Below, piece after piece: positions 16,359-24,750 of a DNA stretch of 46,065 nt. The stretch's first letter is position 1, and the number at the start of each line of letters is the position of its first letter. Made by a program: the position numbers and the translations under genes. The stretch comes from Thomasclavelia sp. (GTDB lineage Bacteria > Bacillota_I > Bacilli_A > Erysipelotrichales > Coprobacillaceae): contig JAQVWN010000014.1 in assembly GCA_028749475.1 (NCBI GenBank), positions 1-46,065 of the forward strand, given 5' to 3'. The notes under the pieces are model-generated. The model saw nothing but the letters and a program-made list of their open reading frames with translations. It was not told where the DNA came from and did no database searches.

Positions 16359-18281
16359 TTAATGTATTTCTGTTCCATTAGGAAGGTCTTTTATTGAGAC
16401 TACTTCTAATAGTTTTTTTGTACTACCGGCTAATATCATTCCTTGAGATTCGACACCTCTAAGTTTAGCTGGTTTAAGATTAGCAACGACTATTACTTTC
16501 TTACCAACAAATTCTTCCGGTGTATAATGATCAGCTATTCCAGATACTATCTGTCTAACTTCATCTCCTAAATCTATTTTAGAAACTAATAGTTTATTAG
16601 CATCTGGGTGTTTTTTACATTCTAAAACTGTTCCAACTTTTAATTTGATTTTAGTAAAATCATCAATAGTTATTTCATCTTTTTCTTCTTTAACAACTGG
16701 TTTAGCAGGCATTAAAGCTTTTACTTTTTCTTCTATTTCTTTTGGATCTAATCTAGCAAATAATATTTCTGGTTTTTCTACTACTTTAGTTCCAGAAACA
16801 TAATTACCAAATTCATTTAAAGATTCAACACTTGATAAATTAGTATTAATTTGAGTTAGAATCTTTTTAGATGTTGAAGGCATATATGGTTCTAGCATAA
16901 CTGCTGAAAATCTAATTGCCTCTGTTAAGTTATATAAAACAGTAGCTAAACGATCTTGTTTAGATTCATCTTTTGCAAGAGCCCAAGGCATAGTTTCATC
17001 AATATATTTATTGGTACGACGAAGTAAATCAATAATTTCATCTAGAGACTTACTAGCTTTATATTTATCCATTAATTTTAATACTTTAGCAGGCATTGCT
17101 AGAGCTTTATCTTTTAATTCTTGATCAACTGGTTCTACGACCCCTTTATCTTCAACTATTCCACCAAAGTATTTATTACTCATAGCGATAGTTCTATTAA
17201 CTAAGTTACCTAAAGTATTAGCTAAATCAGTATTAATTCTTTCCACTAATAAATCCCATGTAATTGTACCATCATTATCATATGGTATTTCATGAAGAAC
17301 ATAATATCTAACTGCATCAACTCCAAACATATCTACTAAGTCATCAGCATAGATTACATTACCTTTAGATTTAGACATCTTTCCTTCACCTTGAAGTAAC
17401 CAAGGATGACCAAATACTTGTTTTGGAAGAGGTATATCTAAAGCCATCAACATAATAGGCCAATAGATTGTATGGAATCTAACAATATCTTTACCTATTA
17501 AATGAAGATCAGCTGGCCAATACTTTTTATATAATTCGCCATTATTACCATCAACATCATATCCAAGTCCAGTAATATAATTTGTAAGAGCATCAATCCA
17601 AACATAAACAACATGTTTAGGATTAAAATCAACTGGGATTGACCAAGTAAATGAAGTTCTAGAAACACATAAATCTTGAAGACCTGGTTTTAAGAAGTTA
17701 TTAATCATTTCATTTTTTCTTGATTCTGGTTGAATAAATTCTGAATGATCTTCAATATGTTTCATTAAACGATCTTGGTATTTAGATAATTTAAAGAAGT
17801 AGGCTTCTTCTTTTGCATCATGAACTTCTCCACCACAATCAGGACACTTACCATCAACAAGTTGAGATTCTGTAAAGAATGATTCACAAGCTGTACAGTA
17901 TTTACCTTCATAGTGACCTAAATAAATATCACCTTGATCATATAGTTTTTTAAAAATCTTTTGAACTTGTTTTTCGTGATAAGTATCTGTCGTTCTCATG
18001 AAACGATCATATGATGTATCCATCAAATCCCAAATTCTTTTTACTTCCCCCGCAGTTTTATCAACATATTCTTTTGGTGGAATGTTAGCTGCTTTAGCTT
18101 TTTCTTCTATCTTTTGACCATGTTCATCTGTTCCTGTTTGAAAGTAAACATCATAACCTTCTTGTCTTTTACTTCTAGCAATTGCATCAGCTAAGATAAT
18201 TTCATATGTATTACCAATATGTGGTTTACCTGATGTATAAGTAATTGCCGTTGTTAAATAAAATTTCTTTTTATCACTCAT
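16359..18281 (-). CDS. metG: Methionyl-tRNA synthetase
   Basis: Charges tRNA-Met with methionine. This is a class I synthetase of 640 residues with the HIGH-type motif in TSGKPHIGNTYEI, KMSKS in GKMSKSKGNVI, and two CxxC knuckles (CTACESFFTESQ, then CPDC) of the zinc-binding form. The C-terminal part (about residues 540-640, ending AKLRGVESQGMILAG) is the OB-fold tRNA-binding domain found in the long, dimeric form. Translation starts at the ATG after AAGGAGGGAA. Expression is probably controlled by the T-box leader just upstream. Confidence 0.97.
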   Translation of the reverse strand: MSDKKKFYLTTAITYTSGKPHIGNTYEIILADAIARSKRQEGYDVYFQTGTDEHGQKIEEKAKAANIPPKEYVDKTAGEVKRIWDLMDTSYDRFMRTTDTYHEKQVQKIFKKLYDQGDIYLGHYEGKYCTACESFFTESQLVDGKCPDCGGEVHDAKEEAYFFKLSKYQDRLMKHIEDHSEFIQPESRKNEMINNFLKPGLQDLCVSRTSFTWSIPVDFNPKHVVYVWIDALTNYITGLGYDVDGNNGELYKKYWPADLHLIGKDIVRFHTIYWPIMLMALDIPLPKQVFGHPWLLQGEGKMSKSKGNVIYADDLVDMFGVDAVRYYVLHEIPYDNDGTITWDLLVERINTDLANTLGNLVNRTIAMSNKYFGGIVEDKGVVEPVDQELKDKALAMPAKVLKLMDKYKASKSLDEIIDLLRRTNKYIDETMPWALAKDESKQDRLATVLYNLTEAIRFSAVMLEPYMPSTSKKILTQINTNLSSVESLNEFGNYVSGTKVVEKPEILFARLDPKEIEEKVKALMPAKPVVKEEKDEITIDDFTKIKLKVGTVLECKKHPDANKLLVSKIDLGDEVRQIVSGIADHYTPEEFVGKKVIVVANLKPAKLRGVESQGMILAGSTKKLLEVVSIKDLPNGTEIH

Positions 18282-18300
18282 CTTATTCCCTCCTTAAAAT

Positions 18301-18520
18301 AAAAAAAGTCATCCTGTCTAAGGACGACTTATATCGCGATACCACCTTAGTTCATAGCTTAGCTATGCACCTCAATCTTTTAACGCAAGTTTACGGATAC
18401 TTTTAATTATTCGAAGTATCTACTCATGGGCCATCACCTAAAATTAATCTGTTAGTTTACACCAAACACTAACTCTCTATAAGACTCTTTTTAGCATCTT
18501 CCAATCTTCGTATTTATTTC
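18301..18520 (-). promoter_or_regulatory. T-box riboswitch leader of metG
   Basis: Read on the - strand, the leader has the conserved distal stem I sequence AGAGAGTTAGTGTTTGGTG (about 18460-18480). A methionine ATG candidate for the specifier (18432-18434) sits just before CCATGAGTAG. The T-box AAGGTGGTATCGCGATA follows at 18332-18348, then a terminator stem AAGTCGTCCT / AGGATGACTT and seven T (18301-18330). Uncharged tRNA-Met should stabilise the antiterminator and allow metG transcription. Confidence 0.88.
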
Positions 18521-18526
18521 TTTTAA

Positions 18527-18555
18527 ACAATACCATTGAAAACAAGGTTAGTCAA
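18527..18555 (-). promoter_or_regulatory. Promoter of the metG T-box transcript
   Basis: On the - strand, TTGACT (18550-18555), a 17-base spacer and TATTGT (18527-18532). It lies directly after the alarmone synthetase stop codon and places the RNA start near 18520. Confidence 0.7.
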
Positions 18556-18563
18556 CTTCCAAA

Positions 18564-19184
18564 TTATAAATCCTTACTGTCTAAATGCCACTTGGCATTT
18601 ATTTGTTGGTAGATTTTTTGCATCTTGGCATCTGTTCTAGCCATTAAAGAAGCACACTCTAAAAGTTCTTGTTCAATATTATCATCCTTTATTTCTTTTT
18701 TATACTTCATTTCATGTTCTAAGGAAGCCCAACAATCCATAGCAATAGTTCTTATTTGAATTTCAACTGGCACTTTAATCATTGTTGATTTGTAAAATAT
18801 ATCAACACTAACAATTAAATGCAAAGAACGATATCCATTATCCTTTGGATAATTAATATAATTCTTTTGAGTAATTATATTAATTGAATTATGCATTGAT
18901 AGTAGTTGAGCAATATAAAACACATCATTTACATAATCACAAACAACTCTTACTCCAGCAATATCATTTATTTTAGATAATGATTTAATACTTTTAGGAT
19001 ATCCTTTCCTTACTAGTTTTTCTTTTATGGAATTATTACTTTTAATTCGATAATCAATAGAATGAATTGGATTATGATTTAAAGAATATCCTAGTTCTTC
19101 ATTTAAATTTGATAAGATATTATTTAAATATTTACAAGCTAAGTTATATGGGATTTTATATTCATTTATTTTGTCTTCGTTCAT
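18564..19184 (-). CDS. relQ: Small alarmone synthetase, RelQ/YjbM type
   Basis: A 206-residue single-domain (p)ppGpp synthetase. Family motifs in order are YRIKSNNSIKEKL, DIAGVRVVCDYVND, the ATP/GTP-site YPKDNGYRSLHLIV, VEIQIRT and WASLEHEMKYKK, followed by a C-terminal helix. There is no HD hydrolase domain and no TGS/ACT region, so it is the short type rather than Rel/SpoT. No strong ribosome binding site precedes the ATG; AGGT directly abuts it. RelQ is usually elsewhere in Bacillus, so its place next to metG is a local feature. Confidence 0.88.
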   Translation of the reverse strand: MNEDKINEYKIPYNLACKYLNNILSNLNEELGYSLNHNPIHSIDYRIKSNNSIKEKLVRKGYPKSIKSLSKINDIAGVRVVCDYVNDVFYIAQLLSMHNSINIITQKNYINYPKDNGYRSLHLIVSVDIFYKSTMIKVPVEIQIRTIAMDCWASLEHEMKYKKEIKDDNIEQELLECASLMARTDAKMQKIYQQINAKWHLDSKDL

Positions 19185-19245
19185 ACCTAAATGATAACCA
19201 TTGTATATCCCATTAATTATGGTTAGTTAATGGAAAATTATGGTT

Positions 19246-19271
19246 TAAAAAAGTACCTCAAAGAGGTACTT
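19246..19271 (-). terminator. Terminator after the polysaccharide deacetylase gene
   Basis: Stem AAGTACCTC / GAGGTACTT (19251-19271) with a three-base loop, then six T on the - strand, starting at the stop codon. Confidence 0.88.
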
Positions 19272-20580
19272 AGTGAACACAATCAACTGTTTTATATTGT
19301 AATAATTCAGAAACCGTAACACATTGATAGCCTGCTGCTTGCAGTTTAGGTAAAGCCAGTTCCAATCCAGCAACACTTGTTTCATGAATATCATGAATTA
19401 AGATTACTTTTCCATCCTGAGCTTTACTAACTATTTGATCACAAACATAATTGGCATCTCGATGCTTCCAATCTAAAGTATCAACATCCCATAAAACATA
19501 TTTTAGATTTCTATTAGCAAAAGCTGCTCTAACATTATCATTGATAGCTCCATATGGTGGCCTTACAAGAGTTGGTTCATAACCAGTAATTTTAAAACAT
19601 TCATCTTGAGTATTATCAATTTGCGAACTTAAACTAGCAGCATCTAATTTAGTAAGTTGTGCATGATCATAAGTATGAGAACCTATTTCAAAACCTCTTT
19701 CATAGACATCTAATACTGTGTCAGGATACTTCTTCATTGATTCTCCTAATTCAAAGAAAGTAGCTCTTCCATCAACACTTTCAAAAGCATTCATCGCCCG
19801 ATCGGTATAAATACCTGGCCCATCATCTAAAGTGATAGCTATTAGTTTTTTACTAGTATCAACTTTATGAGTCTTAGGAATAGTTATCCCAGTTGGTCTG
19901 TCTGATGGTATATTTTTATTTGCTAACATATTTAGTGATTTATTAGAATTAAAATTAATAGTTGTCTTTTCTTTTAAATTATTATCTTTATAAATAGTTA
20001 CACCTTTTGTAGATATTTGAAGTAATGTATTTTTACCAGAAGTATTGGTAAAGTTTTTACTTGTTAGAACTCCAACATAAGCTGTTCTAAAACAATCACT
20101 TAAAGAAAGAACTTTCTTTTGTTTAATATCATAAACAAAGGCATCTTTTTTATTAGTAATGGTTTTAGGATTCTTTTTATCAGCCATATTTAATCTTTTA
20201 AAATTAAATGTAACATTTACAAACTGACCATATACTCGACTGCAAGAGTAATCCATATATAAAACATCTTCTCTAACTTCTTTGTTTTCTTCTTCCTTAG
20301 TTAGATAGGCTTTATATTTTTCTTTTACTATTTTATTTAATGGATCAATAGAGAACGTTGGATAAAATATAGAAGTATAAAAATTTTTATTTTCTTTTTT
20401 ATAATGTTCAACTGAACCATATTTTTTATTATCTTTATTGTAAGTATTATATGTTGAATAAGGATCATCTTTTCCCATATGGGTAATAAAGTATCCACCT
20501 CCAACCACAAGCGCTACTGCAAATATTAAGATAAGTAGCTTGTTGATATTTAGTTGTCTTTTCTTTTTATGTCTAGCCAT
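19270..20580 (-). CDS. Membrane-anchored peptidoglycan or polysaccharide deacetylase (NodB domain)
   Basis: A 436-residue protein with a basic N-terminus and one membrane anchor (about residues 14-32). A middle region of about 200 residues resembles the DUF3298/DUF4163-type modules often found before NodB domains. The C-terminal carbohydrate esterase 4 (NodB) domain has all five motifs: ITLDDGP, HTYDHAQL, LVRPPYG, VDTLDW and ILIHDIHE. The metal-binding Asp-His-His and the catalytic residues are present. It probably removes acetyl groups from wall N-acetylglucosamine, giving lysozyme resistance. It is monocistronic with its own promoter and terminator. Confidence 0.9.
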   Translation of the reverse strand: MARHKKKRQLNINKLLILIFAVALVVGGGYFITHMGKDDPYSTYNTYNKDNKKYGSVEHYKKENKNFYTSIFYPTFSIDPLNKIVKEKYKAYLTKEEENKEVREDVLYMDYSCSRVYGQFVNVTFNFKRLNMADKKNPKTITNKKDAFVYDIKQKKVLSLSDCFRTAYVGVLTSKNFTNTSGKNTLLQISTKGVTIYKDNNLKEKTTINFNSNKSLNMLANKNIPSDRPTGITIPKTHKVDTSKKLIAITLDDGPGIYTDRAMNAFESVDGRATFFELGESMKKYPDTVLDVYERGFEIGSHTYDHAQLTKLDAASLSSQIDNTQDECFKITGYEPTLVRPPYGAINDNVRAAFANRNLKYVLWDVDTLDWKHRDANYVCDQIVSKAQDGKVILIHDIHETSVAGLELALPKLQAAGYQCVTVSELLQYKTVDCVH

Positions 20581-20608
20581 AGCAATTCCCCTCTTTTATC
20601 TTACCATG

Positions 20609-20637
20609 CTTATATTTAAAAGTTAATTAATATGCAA
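20609..20637 (-). promoter_or_regulatory. Promoter of the deacetylase gene
   Basis: On the - strand, TTGCAT (20632-20637), a 17-base spacer and TATAAG (20609-20614). An AATAATGATTACT stretch lies just upstream of the -35 box. Confidence 0.6.
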
Positions 20638-20659
20638 ATAGTAATCATTATTATTAATA

Positions 20660-20675
20660 TGTTCCACGTGAAACA
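20660..20675. other. parS centromere-like site
   Basis: TGTTCCACGTGAAACA differs from the ParB site TGTTTCACGTGAAACA at one position. It is intergenic, directly after the rsmI stop codon. Confidence 0.85.
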
Positions 20676-21518
20676 TTAAGAATGATACTCTTTATAGACA
20701 TCATTTTTATTTAAGTTACGTTGCTTAGCTATTTCTTTAATAGCATCTTTTGCTGACATTCCCTTTTCAACATATTCATTAACTGCTTCTTTAATTGTAG
20801 TATTATAAACAATTTCTTTAACTTCTTTACTACCACCCTCTAAGACAATTACCATTTCTCCCTTTAAATCATCTGATATTTCTATTATCTCTTGAATGGT
20901 TCCTCTAATAATTTCTTCATGTTTTTTTGTTAGTTCGCGACATAAAGCAATCTTACGATCACCTAAAATATCCAACATAATTTTTAGTGTTTTAGTTATT
21001 CTATGAGGGGCCTCATAGAATACTATTGTATAAGTAATATCTTTTAATTCTTCTAACTCTTTCTTCTTCTTTTTATCATTATGATCTAAAAATCCGTAGA
21101 ACATAAATGGTTGTGGGGCAATCCCAGAGACCACCAAAGCATCCAAACAAGCATTACATCCAGAAACCGGAATGACATTAATATCTTCTTTAATCGCTTC
21201 TTGAACTAATTCATATCCTGGATCAGATATTGCTGGGTATCCTGCATCGCTTACCAAAGCTATATCATTTCCTTCTTTAAGTAAAGATATAAGATGAGGT
21301 ATTGATTTATGAATATTATGTTCATGATGAGATATAAGTTTTGTCTCAATATTAAAATGATTTAATAACTTAACTGTATTTCTAGTATCTTCAGCCGCAA
21401 TAAAACTAACTTCGTTTAAGATTTCAATTCCCCTTGCAGACATCTCAGAAAGGTTTCCAATTGGAGTAGCTACTATATATAGTTTTGCATTATCATTAAA
21501 GCTCTTTTGTCTATTCAT
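20676..21518 (-). CDS. rsmI: 16S rRNA (cytidine(1402)-2'-O)-methyltransferase
   Basis: Methylates C1402 of 16S rRNA near the P site. It belongs to the tetrapyrrole-methylase fold. The N-terminal motif LYIVATPIGNLSEMSARG and the segments AAEDTRNTVKLLNHF and ALVSDAGYPAISDPGYELV are characteristic, with GCNACLDALVVSG and FYEAPHRI further on. The length of 280 residues is usual. Its start overlaps the end of the trmN-like gene by eight bases, with a GGAGAGA ribosome binding site inside that gene. It ends the tmk-holB-ricT-trmN-rsmI run, matching the Bacillus order. Confidence 0.95.
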   Translation of the reverse strand: MNRQKSFNDNAKLYIVATPIGNLSEMSARGIEILNEVSFIAAEDTRNTVKLLNHFNIETKLISHHEHNIHKSIPHLISLLKEGNDIALVSDAGYPAISDPGYELVQEAIKEDINVIPVSGCNACLDALVVSGIAPQPFMFYGFLDHNDKKKKKELEELKDITYTIVFYEAPHRITKTLKIMLDILGDRKIALCRELTKKHEEIIRGTIQEIIEISDDLKGEMVIVLEGGSKEVKEIVYNTTIKEAVNEYVEKGMSAKDAIKEIAKQRNLNKNDVYKEYHS

Positions 21519-22248
21519 CTATTATCTCTCCAAACATTTTCTTTACTTCTTTCGAATAAGAACCATCTTCATTATGAGCATATAAGGGTGGTAATATTTT
21601 TAACCCTTTTTTCCCTTTATACACACCTTCAATTAAAAGCATATTACATTCTCTTCCTTCTTTAGGATAGACAAATCTAATTCTTTTTGGTTCGATATCA
21701 TTTTTTTGCATGTTAGAAATAATATCTAGCATTCTATCCGGACGATGAATAATAGCTAACTTCCCTTTATTATCTAGAATAGTTGCTGCAGAAGATATTA
21801 TTTCTTGAAGGTTAATTTTAATTTCATGTCTTGCAATTCGTAAATATTCATTTTCATTTAAATTACTTTTTTCATCAACCTTAAAGAATGGTGGATTACA
21901 AATTACTAAATGAACTTTATCACTATGAAGAATATAATCTTTAATATCTTCATTATATATATCTATTTGATTAGTTAAATTATTAATCTCTACATTTTTC
22001 TTTGCTAATTCCACTGCTTCAGGTTGAATCTCAACACCAGTAATATGACGATCTGTTCTTGTGGTAAGTAAAAGAGGGATAGCGGCATTATTAGTTCCGA
22101 AGTCAACTATCTCTTTGGTATCTTTAGTAATCGAACAAAAATTGGCTAATAAGACTGTATCCAAAGAAAAGTTAAACATATCTTTTCTTTGGATTATTTT
22201 CATGTTCTTATGAGCCAATAGATAATTAGTTACTTCTTTTGTTTGCAT
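21511..22248 (-). CDS. TrmN6/YabB-type SAM-dependent methyltransferase
   Basis: A Rossmann-fold methyltransferase of about 245 residues. Features are KDMFNFSLDTVLLANF, the SAM region VDFGTNNAAIPLLL, the acidic VEIQPEAVELAKKN and the catalytic NPPFF for amino methylation of adenine. It resembles the tRNA1(Val) A37 N6-methyltransferase family (YfiC/YabB), and its place after ricT matches yabB in Bacillus. The ATG at 22248 is preferred: AAGG lies eight bases upstream, whereas the longer reading from 22293 has no such site and lies within ricT. The RNA target is inferred from family and context only. Confidence 0.85.
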   Translation of the reverse strand: MQTKEVTNYLLAHKNMKIIQRKDMFNFSLDTVLLANFCSITKDTKEIVDFGTNNAAIPLLLTTRTDRHITGVEIQPEAVELAKKNVEINNLTNQIDIYNEDIKDYILHSDKVHLVICNPPFFKVDEKSNLNENEYLRIARHEIKINLQEIISSAATILDNKGKLAIIHRPDRMLDIISNMQKNDIEPKRIRFVYPKEGRECNMLLIEGVYKGKKGLKILPPLYAHNEDGSYSKEVKKMFGEIIDE

Positions 22249-23068
22249 GATCATTACCTTGATTATTATTTTCGATTGTTTTAATTTCATCAAGTCCTAC
22301 AAATGAGATACCTGTATTAGATAAAATTTTAACTAAATCACTAATAACATTTAAACCAACTACTTTAACTCGTTCTCCTTCGTACATTACTTGAGAACCA
22401 ATCTTTGGAAATCTCTTCTTTTCACTAGTATAGATATCATCTTCATACTTTAAGCAACAAAGTAATCTACCACAAGATCCTGATATCTTCTCTATATTAA
22501 TTGCTAGCATTTGGTTTTTAGCCATATTAATTGAAACCCCATTAAACTCACCAAGTAAATTGCTACAACATAGAGATAGACCACATGGTCCAATTCCTCC
22601 AACTAGTCTAGCTTTATCACGAGGTCCAATTTGTCGAAGTTCTATTCGGCATTTAAATACAGTTGCTAGTTCTTTTAATAATTGCCTAAAATCAACTCTT
22701 TCTTCAGCAGTATACATAAATATTATCTTTGAACGATCTAATGTATAATCACAACTAGTTAGTTGCATATTTAAATTGTAACGCGCTACAATCTCTTTAC
22801 ACATAGTTAAAGATTCTTTAGCTAGTTCAATATTATGATTGTATTCTTTCATATCTTTATCACTAGCTTTTCTTCTTACCGCTTTAAGTTCAGTGTTTAA
22901 GTTAAAATCTTCTAAATCACGAAGTTCGCCGGCAACATTTCCAATTTCTACTCCACGAGCAGTTTCTACTATTACATAGTCCCCATCTTTTAATGGAAGA
23001 TTGGTAGAAAAGAAATATTCTTTACCAGTACTTCTAAATTTTATACTTGCTAATCTTTTTTCCGCCAT
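22226..23068 (-). CDS. ricT: PSP1-domain protein RicT (YaaT)
   Basis: A 280-residue PSP1/YaaT protein. The cysteine-rich core has GGIGPCGLSLCC and SGSCGRLLCCLKYE, the residues that in Bacillus RicT take part in iron-sulfur cluster binding within the RicA-RicF-RicT (YmcA-YlbF-YaaT) complex. That complex promotes RNase Y-dependent mRNA maturation. The order holB-ricT-methyltransferase is conserved, but the yabA gene that follows ricT in Bacillus is missing here. Partner genes ricA and ricF are not in the window. Confidence 0.93.
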   Translation of the reverse strand: MAEKRLASIKFRSTGKEYFFSTNLPLKDGDYVIVETARGVEIGNVAGELRDLEDFNLNTELKAVRRKASDKDMKEYNHNIELAKESLTMCKEIVARYNLNMQLTSCDYTLDRSKIIFMYTAEERVDFRQLLKELATVFKCRIELRQIGPRDKARLVGGIGPCGLSLCCSNLLGEFNGVSINMAKNQMLAINIEKISGSCGRLLCCLKYEDDIYTSEKKRFPKIGSQVMYEGERVKVVGLNVISDLVKILSNTGISFVGLDEIKTIENNNQGNDHANKRSN

Positions 23069-23079
23069 ATTAATCCTTT

Positions 23080-24027
23080 CTATAATTTATACATATAACT
23101 ATCCAACAATAATGGAATATTGGCATTAGTATCTAATAAATTAATTGTTTCTAATGTTAATTCAATTTTCTTTATTATATCATCATTATCACTATTATAG
23201 TTTAAAAATATATCACGGTGATTACAATAAACTATATTGTTAGAATGTTTCACGTGAAACATATCTTTTAATCCAAGTAAGACCATATTAAGAAACAATT
23301 TTATATCAGCTGTATCTTTATATACATTAACAACATTTAATTGCGTGTTAATAACTAAGTTACCTTTTCCATTATATAAATCATCAATAAAATTTATAGC
23401 TTGAAGATATAAGTTGTTAAAATTACCTTCCTTAGCATTTATTATTTCTTCTTTATCATAGTAAATACTAGATAAGATATTAATTTCTTCTTGAGATAAA
23501 TCTAAATCTTTTAAATTGTCAGCAATCTTTTCATCAGATTTTGTTTGAAGATCTAAAACCTGACATCTTGAAATGATGGTTGGTAATATTTTGTTTTTAT
23601 TCTTTGTTGTAAAGATTGCATATATTCCTTTTGAAGGTTCTTCTAATACTTTTAGTAAAGAATTCATCGCTGATTCAGTACTATATTCTATATTTTCTAA
23701 AACATATATTCTAGCTTTGCCTTCCACAGATATTTTGTTGAATTCATTTCTTATAAATTCAACATTTTCTTTTTTTATACTTTCTTCACAACCATCAAAA
23801 TAAATAATGTCTGGATAAACCTTTTCTTTAATTCTTTTACAATCTATACATTCTTCACATGGCGGTTGTTCATCACAAATCAAAGCCATAGTTAAATACT
23901 CTAAAGGTATTTTAGTGTCCTTACCAACAAGTAAAAAGGAATGAGGTATTTCCTTCTTTTGAATTTCATTATTTATTAGTTTTAAAAATAAAGGTTGGTT
24001 TTCTTTTAAGTATTCATAGTCTTTCAT
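23080..24027 (-). CDS. holB: DNA polymerase III delta' subunit
   Basis: A clamp-loader subunit of 315 residues. The zinc-knuckle region has the cysteines in CDEQPPCEECIDC (about residues 50-62), and the AAA+ sensor-like segment is LEEPSKGIYAIFTTKNKNKI followed by PTIISRCQVLDL. The P-loop is degenerate (LVGKDTKIPLEYL), as expected for delta', which does not hydrolyse ATP. The ATG overlaps the tmk stop (ATGA). A perfect parS site lies inside the gene and is read as MFHVKH. Confidence 0.92.
   Translation of the reverse strand: MKDYEYLKENQPLFLKLINNEIQKKEIPHSFLLVGKDTKIPLEYLTMALICDEQPPCEECIDCKRIKEKVYPDIIYFDGCEESIKKENVEFIRNEFNKISVEGKARIYVLENIEYSTESAMNSLLKVLEEPSKGIYAIFTTKNKNKILPTIISRCQVLDLQTKSDEKIADNLKDLDLSQEEINILSSIYYDKEEIINAKEGNFNNLYLQAINFIDDLYNGKGNLVINTQLNVVNVYKDTADIKLFLNMVLLGLKDMFHVKHSNNIVYCNHRDIFLNYNSDNDDIIKKIELTLETINLLDTNANIPLLLDSYMYKL
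23246..23261. other. Perfect parS site inside holB
   Basis: TGTTTCACGTGAAACA, an exact match to the 16-base ParB-binding centromere site. It is translated within HolB as part of DMFHVKHSN, so the site coexists with coding sequence. Confidence 0.95.
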
Positions 24028-24644
24028 AGTAGTTTATCTATAACCTCTTTGCATTGGTTAAATACTTCTTCTTTATTTTCACTAGCATCTATTTTGACGA
24101 TGCGCTCTTTAAACATATCACATATCTTTAAATATCCTTCATAAACATTTTTATGAAATTCTACCGATTCATCATCTAAGCGATTAGTTTCTCGATCATT
24201 ATTTTCTATTCTCTTTAATCCTGCTAAATAATTAATATCAAAGAAAATAGTTTTATCTGGCATAAACTCCCCAATTGCAAATTTATTCATTTCATATACT
24301 TCTTCAATTCCTAGACCTCTAGCCACACCTTGGTAAGCTAAAGAACTATCTACAAAACGATCACATATAACAATTGCTCCGTTTTCTAATGCTGGTTTTA
24401 CCTTTTCAACCAAATGTTGTCTTCTAGCTGCAGCATATAATAAAGCTTCAGTTCTACCATCCATTTTTGTATTTGCTTTATTTAAGATAACTTCTCTAAT
24501 TTGTTCAGCAATATCTATACCTCCAGGTTCTCTAGTAAGAACAACATCATATCCTTGTTTTATATAGTAATCACATAAAGACTTAGCGGCAGTACTTTTA
24601 CCACTACCATCAGGTCCTTCTAATGTTATAAATTTACCTTCCAT
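24024..24644 (-). CDS. tmk: Thymidylate kinase
   Basis: Phosphorylates dTMP to dTDP with ATP. The P-loop is TLEGPDGSGKSTAAKSL, the dTMP-binding DRX motif is ICDRFVDSSLAYQG, and the LTREPGG motif is present. The length of about 206 residues is usual. The ATG at 24644 has an AAAGGAG site seven bases upstream; the adjacent TTG is not needed. Its TGA stop overlaps the holB start, and UGA as a stop here shows the standard code. It heads the tmk-holB-ricT operon. Confidence 0.96.
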   Translation of the reverse strand: MEGKFITLEGPDGSGKSTAAKSLCDYYIKQGYDVVLTREPGGIDIAEQIREVILNKANTKMDGRTEALLYAAARRQHLVEKVKPALENGAIVICDRFVDSSLAYQGVARGLGIEEVYEMNKFAIGEFMPDKTIFFDINYLAGLKRIENNDRETNRLDDESVEFHKNVYEGYLKICDMFKERIVKIDASENKEEVFNQCKEVIDKLL

Positions 24645-24665
24645 CAAATTACTCCTTTGTTACTA

Positions 24666-24694
24666 ATTATAACTAATATTTTAGTTATTATAAA
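24666..24694 (-). promoter_or_regulatory. Promoter of tmk with a palindrome in the spacer
   Basis: On the - strand, TTTATA (24689-24694), a 17-base spacer and TATAAT (24666-24671). The spacer is a palindrome, ATAACTAA-TATT-TTAGTTAT (24669-24688), which could be a regulator site. A second palindrome, AGTAATGATTACT, lies upstream at 24709-24721. Confidence 0.45.
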
Positions 24695-24727
24695 GAATTT
24701 ATATTATTAGTAATGATTACTGATAAC

Positions 24728-24750
24728 AAAAAGAGAACCGAAGTTCTCTT
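24728..24750 (-). terminator. Terminator after recR
   Basis: Stem AAGAGAAC / GTTCTCTT (24731-24750) closed on the - strand by a C-UUCG-G tetraloop, then five T. It starts at the recR stop codon. Confidence 0.9.
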
